In this document: in pieces, positions 17,425 through 25,306 of the stretch
How positions within the stretch are numbered: position 1 is the first letter of the stretch
How the letters are laid out: each line of letters begins with the position of its first letter
From: Allobosea sp039673065
GTDB lineage: Bacteria > Pseudomonadota > Alphaproteobacteria > Rhizobiales > Beijerinckiaceae
Direction of reading: 5' to 3'
DNA length: 64,000 nucleotides
NCBI RefSeq assembly: GCF_039673065.1
Contig: NZ_JBDJKW010000011.1
Coordinates: forward strand, 1 to 64,000
Notes under the pieces: model-generated
Database searches by the model: none
Told to the model about the DNA's origin: nothing
The model's input: only the letters and a program-made list of their open reading frames with translations
Translations under genes and position numbers: made by a program

Positions 17425-17705
17425 AGCGCCACCCCAACATGGCGGCGGCCGGTGTCGGTCGCGTCCCAGCATTTCTGGACGGCGTAGCTGCTCGGGACCT
17501 CGGTCAGATATCCGCGCTGCTCTAAGCGACGGCAGGCTGCGAGAACCTGCGCGGTGCGCAGACCTTTCCAGTCGCGATAGGCGCCTTTCCAGTTCATCTG
17601 AAGGGTGTTTTTGATGACATACGTCATCGATTGGCTACGGGTGGTGACGGCGCAGAGCACATCGCGATCGAGGTCGGCCTGATCGCCGGCAAGAAGCCTC
17701 CTCAT
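17421..17705 (-). CDS. Small winged-helix-like phage protein
   Basis: The product is 94 aa. The central part (MNWKGAYRDWKGLRTAQVLAACRRLEQRGYL then VQKCWDATDTGRRHV) is consistent with a winged-helix fold similar to the gene two places downstream. Start and stop both overlap neighbours by four bases. No specific function can be assigned. Confidence 0.6.
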   Translation of the reverse strand: MRRLLAGDQADLDRDVLCAVTTRSQSMTYVIKNTLQMNWKGAYRDWKGLRTAQVLAACRRLEQRGYLTEVPSSYAVQKCWDATDTGRRHVGVAL

Positions 17706-18205
17706 GATCCGTATACCTCCGACAGATGCGTCCCGAACGGCTCCAGCACCTCCAGCAGGAGGGCCGCACGGTCAGGGTGATGTTGACGGGTGAAGTCGGC
17801 GAGGCGCTTGAGGACGTCCATGGCGACGCCCAGCTCGGAAATCTTCGGCGAGACGCGGCCGGCGGCCGAGATCGTCTTGTGGAAGGCGTCGGCGAGGCTC
17901 GCCATCATCTTCACGCGCTCGGCCGGTGCGATGTTGGGATCGCCCTTCACGGTCTCGATCGTCGCCTGGTAGAGGATCACGAAGTCCTCGATCACGGTCG
18001 AGACCAGGACCTCCATGCCCTCGCCGGCGATCGTGTTCGCTGCGCGGCCGACATCCCAGTCATCGCCGGCGGCCTTCGCGTCGGCCTTCCAGCGCCGGAT
18101 CGTGGCCTCGGAGACCGTCAGAGCCACCGCGATGGTCGGCACGCTCTGACGCTGGAAGACGAAGAGCTTGCGGGCGTCGCGCCTGGTCTTGTCGTCGTGC
18201 GCCAT
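17702..18205 (-). CDS. DUF1804-family protein (Mu gp27-like, probable small terminase)
   Basis: The product is 167 aa. An N-terminal helix-turn-helix (RKLFVFQRQSVPTIAVALTVSEATIRRWKADAKAAGDDWD) and a helical C-terminal half match Mu gp27/DUF1804. By position just before the large terminase it is taken as the DNA-recognition small terminase. The ATG at 18205 lies 7 nt after the previous stop. Confidence 0.82.
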   Translation of the reverse strand: MAHDDKTRRDARKLFVFQRQSVPTIAVALTVSEATIRRWKADAKAAGDDWDVGRAANTIAGEGMEVLVSTVIEDFVILYQATIETVKGDPNIAPAERVKMMASLADAFHKTISAAGRVSPKISELGVAMDVLKRLADFTRQHHPDRAALLLEVLEPFGTHLSEVYGS

Positions 18206-18212
18206 GGTTGCC

Positions 18213-18527
18213 TCAGTCGAGCGAGGAGAAGGGCTTCTTGACCTTGGCCAGCGCTTCGCGGCCGGCCACATGGTTCAGGCCCTCGCGGGTGATCTCGGCG
18301 ATCAGGCGCACGCCGGTCTGGAACAGCGCGACGCCGCGCACCTGCAGCAGATCGTTCAGGAGCTGCTGGACTTCCGTGTCGCCCTTGCGATGACCCCAGT
18401 CGCCGAGCGCCGAGACGATCTGTTCGAGGCTCATCGAGCCCGAAGTCTGGTTCGACAGCTCCTTCAGGATGGCGAGACGCGCATCTTCTGCGTCCTTCTC
18501 GGCATAGCTCTTCTCGCGGCGGATCAT
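18213..18527 (-). CDS. Mu gp26-like protein (VpaChn25_0724 family)
   Basis: The product is 104 aa. The sequence (AEDARLAILKELSNQTSGSMSLEQIVSALGDWGHRKG then LIAEITREGLNHVAG) fits the winged-helix family found at this place in Mu-like phages. The start overlaps the DUF2730 stop (ATGA). The function in Mu is unknown. Confidence 0.72.
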   Translation of the reverse strand: MIRREKSYAEKDAEDARLAILKELSNQTSGSMSLEQIVSALGDWGHRKGDTEVQQLLNDLLQVRGVALFQTGVRLIAEITREGLNHVAGREALAKVKKPFSSLD

Positions 18528-18889
18528 TGGGCGGAGCCTTTGCTGTTGGAGAGGAGCCACTGGTCGATGCGCTCGACCAGCCGGTTGGTGGCCTGCACGC
18601 TCGACTGCAGGGCTTTCACGTCGCCGCCGATCTCGGCGATCTTCACCGCCATCCCGGCCACTGTTTCGGCCGTCGGCAGATGCTGGATCTCGATCGAGAT
18701 CTTGTTGAGCTTCTGCTCGGCGTCGACCAGGCGGTTCTCGACTGCGAGCAGCCGCGCGTCGGTCGACGCAGCCGACCCCGCCGGTTGCGGCATGCGCTCG
18801 CGCCGGCCGCCGAGCAGAACGCCGATGAAGAGGAAGCCCAGCGCGGCGGCGATGGCGACGGCGACAGAGAGATCGGAGCTGAAGTCCAT
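18524..18889 (-). CDS. DUF2730 membrane-anchored coiled-coil protein (Mu gp25-like)
   Basis: The product is 121 aa. It has one N-terminal transmembrane helix (residues ~8-28) followed by a basic stop-transfer segment and a long amphipathic helix. This matches DUF2730 of Mu-like phages. It sits between the lysis genes and gp26. A role at the inner membrane during lysis or assembly is inferred from topology only. Confidence 0.75.
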   Translation of the reverse strand: MDFSSDLSVAVAIAAALGFLFIGVLLGGRRERMPQPAGSAASTDARLLAVENRLVDAEQKLNKISIEIQHLPTAETVAGMAVKIAEIGGDVKALQSSVQATNRLVERIDQWLLSNSKGSAQ

Positions 18890-19284
18890 CAGGTCGGCTC
18901 CTGCGGCAGGTCGAGCGCGTCGGCGGCGAGGCGCCCCTCCTGGACGGCACGCATCTGGCCGATCATCCGACGCATCTGCGCACGCAGCAGGTCGACGCTG
19001 GCGGTCAGCTCGCGCAGGTTCTCGCGCAGGGCCGCGTTCTCGATCAGGAGAGACTGGACCTGCGCGCGGAGCGAGCTTTCCGATGCGGTCAGCGCTTCAA
19101 GCGCCTTGATCAGGCGGTCCTGGAACTCGGTAGCCTGCTGTTCGGCGCGACCAGCTGCGAGCATGCTGCGCACCTTGGTGAAGATCAGCACGACGAGCGC
19201 CAGCCCGAGCAGCATGGCGACGATGGCGGCGCCGACAGGCCCTGTTGCCTCGACGATGCGCAGCACGTTGTCAGCGCTCGGCAT
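18889..19284 (-). CDS. Membrane-anchored coiled-coil protein, possible spanin-like lysis accessory
   Basis: The product is 131 aa. A transmembrane helix at about residues 16-38 (GAAIVAMLLGLALVVLIFTKV) is followed by ~80 residues of heptad-rich helix (ALTASESSLRAQVQSLLIEN and on). This is the topology of an i-spanin or Rz-like protein, and the gene lies in the lysis cluster. No o-spanin lipoprotein gene was found nested in it. The start overlaps the previous stop by one base. Confidence 0.6.
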   Translation of the reverse strand: MPSADNVLRIVEATGPVGAAIVAMLLGLALVVLIFTKVRSMLAAGRAEQQATEFQDRLIKALEALTASESSLRAQVQSLLIENAALRENLRELTASVDLLRAQMRRMIGQMRAVQEGRLAADALDLPQEPT

Positions 19285-19694
19285 CACGGCCTCCTCGGGC
19301 TGCTGTAGAGGTGGAGCCCGCCGAACAGCGCGATCAGGCCCAGCTCGGCATGAAGGATCGTGCCGGGGGTGATGCCATTGCGGCCGATGACATAGGCGAT
19401 GAAAAGCCAGCACCAGGCGCTGCCAGCTGCGGCCACGATGCGGAGGCTGTGCAGCCGCTGCGCCACGCAAATGAGGTGGACGGCTCCGAGGCCGACCATG
19501 ATGACGAGCCAGGCCTCGCTCGGCAGCAGGCCGATCTTGGCCCAGTTGCCGCGCTCGAACACTTCCGGCCGGGCGATCAGCAATGCAGCCCAGCAGAGCG
19601 CGGGGAAGGCGAGCACGAGATCGAGCCACGGGGCGCAGGGTCCGAAGACCCAGCGCAGGAAGCTGACGAGCGGCGAGAAGGCCCGGACGATCAT
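19284..19694 (-). CDS. Phage integral membrane protein of the lysis cluster
   Basis: The product is 136 aa with about four hydrophobic helices (around residues 20-42, 57-78, 90-105 and 113-130). Location between the putative holin and the coiled-coil protein suggests a holin or antiholin role, but the sequence is not diagnostic. The start overlaps the upstream stop (ATGA). Confidence 0.6.
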   Translation of the reverse strand: MIVRAFSPLVSFLRWVFGPCAPWLDLVLAFPALCWAALLIARPEVFERGNWAKIGLLPSEAWLVIMVGLGAVHLICVAQRLHSLRIVAAAGSAWCWLFIAYVIGRNGITPGTILHAELGLIALFGGLHLYSSPRRP

Positions 19695-20203
19695 CGGCCG
19701 TCCGCCTCGATCTTCATCGGGGCGAACTCTGCATAGTCGGCGATCAACGCCCCGCCGAACCGTTCGCGATCCAGCTGGGAGAGCCGCGCCATGACCATTT
19801 CACGGATCCGGCTATCGGTGAGGCCGAAGAAGCGGACCGCGTCCGGGACCGCGCCGAGCACGTAGTTGATGGCCTGCGCGGCTGCGGTGGACCGGACGTC
19901 GATCGCCTTGCCGCCGATCGCGTCGCCGACCTTGGCGAGGCCGGCGTTGACGCCGGTCATGATCGCGGAGTGCAGCGCCTCACGATGGCGCGCCTCGATG
20001 TTGACGCCCGTCCAGGCATAGACGCGGGCGCTGATCATGCCGATGGCCACAGCGATGCCGGCCGCGATGACCGTGCCGAGATAGTCGAGCGCGCCGACCA
20101 GCGTCGGGCCGAGGTCGACGCTGGTCGACTGTGCAAAGGCCGAACTCTGCACGATCGACAGCATCGCTAGGCCGATGAAGAGAATGAGACGCAAGGTGGG
20201 CAC
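19691..20203 (-). CDS. Putative phage holin or lysis membrane protein
   Basis: The product is 170 aa. A signal-peptide-like N-terminus (ending SSAFAQ) is followed by one clear transmembrane helix (LDYLGTVIAAGIAVAIGMIS) and a soluble C-terminal domain. It lies 16 nt downstream of the amidase gene. Holin function is inferred from position and topology. Confidence 0.55.
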   Translation of the reverse strand: MPTLRLILFIGLAMLSIVQSSAFAQSTSVDLGPTLVGALDYLGTVIAAGIAVAIGMISARVYAWTGVNIEARHREALHSAIMTGVNAGLAKVGDAIGGKAIDVRSTAAAQAINYVLGAVPDAVRFFGLTDSRIREMVMARLSQLDRERFGGALIADYAEFAPMKIEADGR

Positions 20204-20219
20204 TCCTGAGTTGCGGCCG

Positions 20220-20972
20220 TCAGGCCTGGGCGAGGAAGCTGGTGATGGCCGCGCGCAGCCGGTCGCCGCAGGCCTTGGCGCCGATCAGGCCGGGCTCGAA
20301 GGAGAGCCGCGTGAAGTCCCATTTGCCGCGCTGCTGGATGCCGAGGTTGGGCTGCACCTCTGCATGGGACAGGGTGGTCTTCGGGCCGACCGGGATGTCG
20401 TAGAAGCGGCAGAGATCAGCGGCGACGCGCGCCATCATCTCGAACTGCGCCCGCGTCATCGGATAGGCGCCGGACCTGAACGGGCTCTCCGACACCTGGC
20501 CGCCGCCCATACAACAGACCGCGACGCCGATCGCGTCGCCATTGGCGTTGAGCGTGTGGGCCGCATAGGCGGACTTCAGGTCGATCGGCGCGACGTTGAG
20601 CGCGATCGAGGGCGTCCCGCGCACGAGACCGGCGTCGCCGTCGATGAGGAGGTGATAGTGCTTGCGGTCGCCAGCCGACGCCTTGTACGTGCCGCCCGTC
20701 CAATGAAAATGGATGCGGCGCATCCGGGCCTTCGGCAGCCAGGCCGCCGGAATGGTCCGCAGCGAGCGGTTGACCGAGGCGGCCGCCCAGGCCGGCGCGG
20801 CCTGCGCGAGCGCGACAGTCGTGGCCTCGTCGAGCAGGCCGGTCTGACGCAGGCCGCGCGACGCCTGGAACGCGCGAGCGCCGGCCCGGCTGAGCTGGCC
20901 CCAGTCGCTATCGAGATTACCGGAATAGAACCCGAGCTGCTTCAGAATGCGCTGGGCGTCGAGGAGGGTCAT
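20220..20972 (-). CDS. Phage endolysin: N-acetylmuramoyl-L-alanine amidase with peptidoglycan-binding domain
   Basis: The product is 250 aa. Residues ~1-55 are a PG_binding_1-like domain (DAQRILKQLGFYSGNLDSDWGQLS). Residues ~80-235 are an amidase_2 fold with candidate zinc ligands in HFHWTGG and LSHAEVQPN, and KWDF near the end. It cleaves the amide bond between MurNAc and the stem peptide at lysis. It is the first gene after the late promoter element at 21031-21049. There is no signal peptide, so it depends on the holin for release. Confidence 0.88.
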   Translation of the reverse strand: MTLLDAQRILKQLGFYSGNLDSDWGQLSRAGARAFQASRGLRQTGLLDEATTVALAQAAPAWAAASVNRSLRTIPAAWLPKARMRRIHFHWTGGTYKASAGDRKHYHLLIDGDAGLVRGTPSIALNVAPIDLKSAYAAHTLNANGDAIGVAVCCMGGGQVSESPFRSGAYPMTRAQFEMMARVAADLCRFYDIPVGPKTTLSHAEVQPNLGIQQRGKWDFTRLSFEPGLIGAKACGDRLRAAITSFLAQA

Positions 20973-21030
20973 GGCGCTGGTCCCGGTCGCAAGATGCGAG
21001 AGGGACCATGTCGCGGTTCGAGCGCGATGC

Positions 21031-21049
21031 GCGAGGTGTCAAGGACAGG
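21031..21049 (-). promoter_or_regulatory. Late promoter element, copy 1 (ahead of lysis/packaging genes)
   Basis: On the minus strand the sequence is CCTGTCCTTGACACCTCGC, with dyad core TGTC-N3-GACA. It lies 58 bp upstream of the endolysin start and directly downstream of the Mor gene, the place of a Mu late lysis promoter. Three near-identical copies lie elsewhere in the prophage. Activation by the Mor/C homologue is inferred. Confidence 0.7.
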
Positions 21050-21066
21050 TGAGAGCCGCTTCCGGC

Positions 21067-21501
21067 CTAGTCTTCATGCGGCAAAAAGCTGATCTGACGC
21101 GGGTCGACGAAACGTCTTTTACTGCGGCGCGATTTCGGCTCTGCGCTCAAGAGCTTGTAGACGTACCGCTCTGTCAAGTGCAGTGCGCGGGCGATCTCGG
21201 ACATCTTGCAACCACGCTCGGCCAGCTCACGCGCACGGCGATGGCGCGCCTCCGAGGTCATCAGCTCCTTGGGGATGACGACCGTCGCCCCGCCGATGAG
21301 ATTGCAAAGGGCCTTCGCGAGATCCTCGCCGACGATGTTGAGCGGGTGGTCTTCACGCCAATCCGCCGGAATGTAGATTTCGGTGCCGCCGAACTCGCGC
21401 ACGAGAGCAACGGCCGCCTCGACCCCGAACTGCTCGCAGACGACCCGGATGCTGTCGGCCACGTCTTCCGGCCTAAGGCCGCTGGTGCTGGCAAGGATCA
21501 T
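21067..21501 (-). CDS. mor: Mor/C-family transcription activator of phage late genes
   Basis: The product is 144 aa. The N-terminal dimerisation half (ADSIRVVCEQFGVEAAVALVREFGGTEIYIPA) and the C-terminal helix-turn-helix (RHRRARELAERGCKMSEIARALHLTERYVYKLL) define the Mor/C family. In Mu, Mor and C activate middle and late promoters; only one family member is present here, so it may do both jobs. The ATG at 21501 overlaps the upstream stop (ATGA). It is the last gene before the late promoter copy, as expected for the end of the early operon. Confidence 0.9.
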   Translation of the reverse strand: MILASTSGLRPEDVADSIRVVCEQFGVEAAVALVREFGGTEIYIPADWREDHPLNIVGEDLAKALCNLIGGATVVIPKELMTSEARHRRARELAERGCKMSEIARALHLTERYVYKLLSAEPKSRRSKRRFVDPRQISFLPHED

Positions 21502-21728
21502 GGTGCGCTCCTGCGCAGCTCGACAAGCTTGGCGAGATAGCGATGGGTGAGTGCTTGCAGCTCGGCCGCCAGGACGATCCGTCGATGGCTGCACTTCGGC
21601 AGGCGGCCGATGCGCGCCCTCAGTCTGGCTCGCTCCCGTTCCAACTCGGCAAGAGCCGCGGCCTCACGCCATTGCAGGAGGGGAACGAGGACAAGCGGAG
21701 CGGAGGCTGAGGAGCTGGCCACGGTCAC
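21498..21728 (-). CDS. Small helical phage protein of unknown function
   Basis: The product is 76 aa from a GTG at 21728 overlapping the previous stop (GTGA). It is Ala/Arg/Leu-rich and mostly helical (LAELERERARLRARIGRL). It is coupled to mor through an ATGA overlap. No family is recognised. Confidence 0.5.
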   Translation of the reverse strand: MTVASSSASAPLVLVPLLQWREAAALAELERERARLRARIGRLPKCSHRRIVLAAELQALTHRYLAKLVELRRSAP

Positions 21729-22066
21729 GCCTCCATCTCGGCGTTGCACATCCTCCACAGCAGAGCCTCGCGTGCCTCTGCCCGCTTCATGGCTGCTGCA
21801 TCGCGCTGATAGCTGGCCTTCGCGCGCTCGTAGGCCGCAAGGGACTTGCTATCGCGCTTTCCCATCCAGGCATCGAAAGCTTCCCGCTCGGCCTGCCAGG
21901 CGGACTGTTCAGCGTCGCGAGCGCCGTCGGATTTGGCCTGCGCCACCGTGTACTTCGCCCACAGCAAGTCGGCCTTCGAGAAGAAGGTGAGACGATGGTT
22001 CAGCAAGGCGACCAACTCGGCGTGCGAAAGGTCGCGCCAGCTCTGAGGCAGTGCGATCTTCGTCAT
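21725..22066 (-). CDS. Hypothetical helical phage protein
   Basis: The product is 113 aa, highly charged and Ala/Glu-rich, and probably coiled-coil over most of its length (AEQSAWQAEREAFDAWMGKR and on). It overlaps both neighbours by four bases in the early operon. No function can be assigned. Confidence 0.6.
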   Translation of the reverse strand: MTKIALPQSWRDLSHAELVALLNHRLTFFSKADLLWAKYTVAQAKSDGARDAEQSAWQAEREAFDAWMGKRDSKSLAAYERAKASYQRDAAAMKRAEAREALLWRMCNAEMEA

Positions 22067-22395
22067 GGCCGCACCTGTCGGTCGATGAACTCGTTGACCG
22101 CCTGGGCGAGCAGCTGGCCCCGGCTCTTGCCGGTGCGCCGCGACAAGAAGGCGAGGTCCTGCTCCATCGCCGGCGTGATCGGCTCGGCCGCCAATGCGAG
22201 CGAGCGCGGCGCACCGGGGATCTTGATGAGATGGCCGCGATCGACCAGCGCCGCGACCAGGCGGAAGACGCCGGCCTTCGACGACAGCCGAAGAGCGGCG
22301 CGGATCTCGTCATAGGAAGGCGGCGTGCCGCGGTCCGCGATGCGGGCGCGGACGAATGCCAGGCACTCGGCCTGCCGACTGGTGAGCCCCATCAT
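22063..22395 (-). CDS. LexA-type winged-helix DNA-binding protein with RHH-like tail, no peptidase domain
   Basis: The product is 110 aa. Residues 1-65 match the LexA DNA-binding domain (LTSRQAECLAFVRARIADRG, PPSYDEIRAALRLSSKAGVFRLVAALVDRGHL). The S24 peptidase half is absent. Instead, a short segment (ITPAMEQDLAFLSRRTGK then LLAQAVNEFIDRQV) resembles a ribbon-helix-helix. It could be a stable, non-cleavable repressor of SOS-type or phage operators. Coupled on both sides (ATGA). Confidence 0.72.
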   Translation of the reverse strand: MMGLTSRQAECLAFVRARIADRGTPPSYDEIRAALRLSSKAGVFRLVAALVDRGHLIKIPGAPRSLALAAEPITPAMEQDLAFLSRRTGKSRGQLLAQAVNEFIDRQVRP

Positions 22396-22703
22396 CGCCG
22401 CGGCCCTCCGGCTGCGGCGACCGCTTCACGCTGTGCCAGCTGAAGGCACATGCTCGCCATCGTCTCGCCGTGCCTGAGCACAGCCTCGCGTGCCTCGGCC
22501 GGCAGGCGCAGGAAGGCGCGGATCTCGTCGGCCTGCTCCTTTAGCACCTCCAGCGAGCGCGCGGCCGCACCGAGGGCCTGCAAGCTGAATTCGCGCTCCT
22601 GCGGCCGCCGGACATCCTTGATCGAGCCACCGCCGCACAGCGCACGCTGGCGCGTTTCGGCGAAGCGGACCGCGTCGATCTGCAGATTGAGCGAGATCTT
22701 CAT
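22392..22703 (-). CDS. Hypothetical phage early protein
   Basis: The product is 103 aa from an ATG at 22703 overlapping the GemA stop (ATGA). Predicted to be largely helical with a central acidic segment (EVLKEQADEIRAFLRLPAEAREAVLRHGE). It has no domain I recognise. It is positioned between gemA and the LexA-like gene. Confidence 0.6.
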   Translation of the reverse strand: MKISLNLQIDAVRFAETRQRALCGGGSIKDVRRPQEREFSLQALGAAARSLEVLKEQADEIRAFLRLPAEAREAVLRHGETMASMCLQLAQREAVAAAGGPRR

Positions 22704-23371
22704 CGCGCTGGCCTCGCCTTGCGGATCCGCCGGCCGAGCACGGTGGAGACCTTGTCCAGATCGGCCGAGGTGATGCGCGGATCGCTGAGCGACGCGAGCT
22801 CGCAGCCGAGCTGGGTTTCGACGATGGTCAGCAGCCCCCCGACGCGTGTCGCGCCGGGATGGACGATGCCGAGATCGACCAGGCGCCCCCATTGCGCGAT
22901 CAGGACCGCCCTCTTGTGGTCGCTGACCTCCGCGTCATGGCCGGATGGCCATTCGATGCCGGCCTCTCGCGCCAGCCAGGCCTTCAGCGCCTCGATGGCG
23001 GCGCGGCCCTTCGCAGGATCCGTCAGCCAGGCGGTGCGCTGGACACCGGTCTGACGCTCGACGAAGGCGCAGGCAGCTTCGTCGGTCCGGTCGCGGACCA
23101 CGCCGAGGTTCCAGCCCGAGATCCACAGCGCGCGGATCTTCGCGCCATAGCGACCGGTCATCGCCACCGCCTTCGGATGCTGCTGTCGCGGGCTCGCCGC
23201 CTGCAGCCTGTCGATGAGCTGCGCCGCCTGGCCGGTCGTCAGCTCCTTCGACGACACCACGCCGAACGGCCGCAGCATGTCACGATAGAGAGCATCGTCG
23301 AGCCGGGCCTTGCCTTTCAGCGAGTGGATAGCCCGGAGCTGTGCAGGACTGATGAGAGCGAGCGCGATCAT
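22700..23371 (-). CDS. gemA: GemA-family regulatory protein (Mu gp16-like, DUF1018)
   Basis: The product is 223 aa. The first ~140 residues match Mu gp16/GemA (LISPAQLRAIHSLKGKARLDDALYRDMLRPFGV, ALWISGWNLGVVRDRTDEAACAFVERQTGV). In Mu, gem products modulate host gene expression and DNA supercoiling. The C-terminal ~80 residues are an extension of unknown role. It is coupled by ATGA overlaps to the GcrA-like gene upstream and a hypothetical gene downstream. Confidence 0.87.
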   Translation of the reverse strand: MIALALISPAQLRAIHSLKGKARLDDALYRDMLRPFGVVSSKELTTGQAAQLIDRLQAASPRQQHPKAVAMTGRYGAKIRALWISGWNLGVVRDRTDEAACAFVERQTGVQRTAWLTDPAKGRAAIEALKAWLAREAGIEWPSGHDAEVSDHKRAVLIAQWGRLVDLGIVHPGATRVGGLLTIVETQLGCELASLSDPRITSADLDKVSTVLGRRIRKARPAR

Positions 23372-23634
23372 CTGAACAGCTCCACCAGGTCGCCATGTGG
23401 CTCGATCGGAGAGGCCGTGCGCCTGGAGGCATCCCGCCCGGCGCGAACGGCCGGGGCGTGGTCATAGACGCGCAGCCGATGCGCGGCGCAGTAGGAGGTC
23501 GGCCAGGAGCTGGGCTCGCCGCAGATACGGCGTCCGCCGAAAACGTCTCGGGGCTCATTTCGGCGGGCCTCGACTGGCTCGCAGACGATCCACCGGCATT
23601 GGCCCGGCCGAGCGCGTGAAAGGAGCACGGTCAT
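23368..23634 (-). CDS. GcrA-like zinc-finger protein (C-terminal domain of GcrA only)
   Basis: The product is 88 aa. The pattern CRWIVCEP, RRICGEP, SYCAAHRLRVY matches the C-terminal metal-binding part of alphaproteobacterial GcrA, which binds sigma-70 and activates cell-cycle genes at methylated GANTC sites. The N-terminal helix-turn-helix of GcrA is absent. It may therefore bind RNA polymerase without selecting GcrA sites, but this is inference. It sits in the phage early operon with ATGA overlaps on both sides. Confidence 0.68.
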   Translation of the reverse strand: MTVLLSRARPGQCRWIVCEPVEARRNEPRDVFGGRRICGEPSSWPTSYCAAHRLRVYDHAPAVRAGRDASRRTASPIEPHGDLVELFR

Positions 23635-23903
23635 CGCGCCCTCCCGCCGAGCGGGACGACGGGCGCGAGCACCGTCAGAGCGGCGGCCGGCACCTCGAAG
23701 ACGATGTCGCGGGTCAGGCTCGCGCCGATCCGGACGCGCGCGATGTCGGGCGGGTTGCCGATCGAAACGACTTCGCCCGTAAGCGGGTGCTCGCCTTCCA
23801 TCCAGTCGATCACGACGAAGGACACGCGATCTCCGACCTTCAGCGCCGGTGCCTCGTCGTTGAGGATGAGCGTGTTGCCCTTGAAAGACACCTGGCGGGA
23901 CAT
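23631..23903 (-). CDS. Small beta-rich phage protein
   Basis: The product is 90 aa. An alternating hydrophobic pattern (LKVGDRVSFVVIDW, GEVVSIGN, DIVFEVPAAALTVL) suggests a small beta-barrel, SH3- or OB-like. Function is unknown. Coupled to the GcrA-like gene by overlap. Confidence 0.6.
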   Translation of the reverse strand: MSRQVSFKGNTLILNDEAPALKVGDRVSFVVIDWMEGEHPLTGEVVSIGNPPDIARVRIGASLTRDIVFEVPAAALTVLAPVVPLGGRAR

Positions 23904-23912
23904 GGCATCCTC

Positions 23913-24236
23913 TCAGTGAAGATCGTGGCCGACAGGGTCGAAGGACCCGTCCGCTCGTTGGGGAAAGAGGCGTGTCGGCAGGTTCAGCGCTGCGCTCAGG
24001 CGCTCGCGCAGGATGTCGGGGATCGGCGCCTTGACGTCGACGAAGCCTGTGTGGACGGCAGTCTGCAGAAAGGACGCTGCGGCCATCAGTGCGGCGTCCA
24101 GCACCATGGATGTGGCGAGAGACGCAGCCATTCCGTCAGCATGAAGTTGCTGGGCCTGGCGAACGTAATTGGCGGCCGCGTGATGGGTCAGCGTGTTGAT
24201 CGCGAGGTGGATCGCATCATCGGAGGGCTGGGCCAT
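23913..24236 (-). CDS. Hypothetical phage early protein
   Basis: The product is 107 aa starting MAQPSDDAIH, one base after the upstream stop. It contains a hydrophobic Ala-rich helix in the middle (ATSMVLDAALMAAASFLQTA), probably buried and not membrane-spanning. No family is recognised. Confidence 0.6.
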   Translation of the reverse strand: MAQPSDDAIHLAINTLTHHAAANYVRQAQQLHADGMAASLATSMVLDAALMAAASFLQTAVHTGFVDVKAPIPDILRERLSAALNLPTRLFPQRADGSFDPVGHDLH

Positions 24237-24237
24237 G

Positions 24238-24456
24238 TCAGCGGCCCTCCGCGTCGTGCCTGTCGACGGCATCCAGCAGTTGCTTCAGCAGCTTCCGGCC
24301 GTCGTGATCAAGGTTCTCTGCGAATTCCCGGCAGACGCGATCGCTAAGTTCGCCATGCAAGGCGACCTCATTGAATAGATCGGCGAGGACATCACCATCG
24401 CCGTAAAGGCCAGATGAGATGTCGTCGGTGGAGACGCTGAGGGACAGGTACTTCAT
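24238..24456 (-). CDS. Hypothetical small acidic phage protein
   Basis: The product is 72 aa starting MKYLSLSVSTDD, with a strong GGGAGGGG ribosome site. It is acidic and helical in its second half. Function is unknown. It lies 11 nt after the gam stop. Confidence 0.58.
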   Translation of the reverse strand: MKYLSLSVSTDDISSGLYGDGDVLADLFNEVALHGELSDRVCREFAENLDHDGRKLLKQLLDAVDRHDAEGR

Positions 24457-24467
24457 CAGCCCCTCCC

Positions 24468-24998
24468 TCACGCTGACGGGGCGGACAGAGCCGCCTCGAA
24501 GGGTTCGACGATGAAGTCCTCGCCGGGCGAGCCGATGGAGATGCCGGCAACCGTGCGCGCGGCGTCCGGTTCGGCGAGGAGGGCGTCCTTGTTGACCTCC
24601 TCCTTCACGCGGATGAACTTCGACAGGCCGAGATCGCGCAGGCGCTTCAGCACGTCGTCGAGCTTGGTCACGCGAACGCTGGGCGGCCGCAGGCGCCATT
24701 TGACCTCGCCCGTGCCCAGGTCGACGGTCTTGGTCTTGTCGCCGCCCGTGAGCGCGGCGCGGTTCGCCTCGGCCCACATCTTGAGCCCTTCGGTCGCGCC
24801 GGAAATGCGCTCGCGAACCGGCTCCGCCTGCTGTTCGTACTGCTGCTTCAGCTTGGCGATGCGGTCGTTCATGTCCGCCTCGAGGCGAGCGAGCCGGCGG
24901 CGATCGTCGCCGATCTCGCGCACGGCGCGGGCCGCGTCGTCACGGTTCTGCGGCACCGGGAGGTTGGCGCCGATGGTCTTGGTCCGAAGCTTGGTCAA
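24468..24998 (-). CDS. gam: Host-nuclease inhibitor Gam (Mu Gam family)
   Basis: The product is 176 aa. Two long N-terminal helices (RLEADMNDRIAKLKQQYEQQ) and the C-terminal beta part (TGEVKWRLRPPSVRV, LGLSKFIRVKEEVNKDALL) match Mu Gam, a Ku-like dimer that coats DNA ends against RecBCD-type nucleases. The start is a TTG at 24998: it overlaps the previous stop (TTGA) and has AGGAG six nt upstream, while the first upstream ATG would overlap the previous gene by 79 nt. Confidence 0.9.
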   Translation of the reverse strand: MTKLRTKTIGANLPVPQNRDDAARAVREIGDDRRRLARLEADMNDRIAKLKQQYEQQAEPVRERISGATEGLKMWAEANRAALTGGDKTKTVDLGTGEVKWRLRPPSVRVTKLDDVLKRLRDLGLSKFIRVKEEVNKDALLAEPDAARTVAGISIGSPGEDFIVEPFEAALSAPSA

Positions 24999-25303
24999 AG
25001 CTGATCTCCTGTCGGTCGAGTGGGAAGCAGACGCGGTTCGAGCGGGCGGATGGCGAGGTCGCGCAGCGCCCATTCGAGGTGAGTGAAGAAGCGGTGGTCG
25101 CGGCGCGGATCGCGCGGCAGCTGCTGCTGGCGGCGGACCTGGCCGGCGAGGTGACGCAGGTCCTGGTCGAGCCCGCGCCCGCTCATGCGATCGAGGGCGG
25201 CCACGATCCCGTCGCCGACGATGTCGGGCGAGGCGTCGCCGGCGGCGCGGCGCATGCGCTCGCTGCTGCCCATGGCGCGCTGGAGTTCCTTCCAGTCGGT
25301 CAT
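24995..25303 (-). CDS. Hypothetical phage early protein
   Basis: The product is 102 aa and Arg-rich, with an N-terminal MTDWKELQRAMGSSERM. No domain is recognised. It sits between the small membrane protein (3-nt gap) and gam (4-nt overlap). Reality is supported mainly by tight coupling. Confidence 0.55.
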   Translation of the reverse strand: MTDWKELQRAMGSSERMRRAAGDASPDIVGDGIVAALDRMSGRGLDQDLRHLAGQVRRQQQLPRDPRRDHRFFTHLEWALRDLAIRPLEPRLLPTRPTGDQL

Positions 25304-25306
25304 CGG

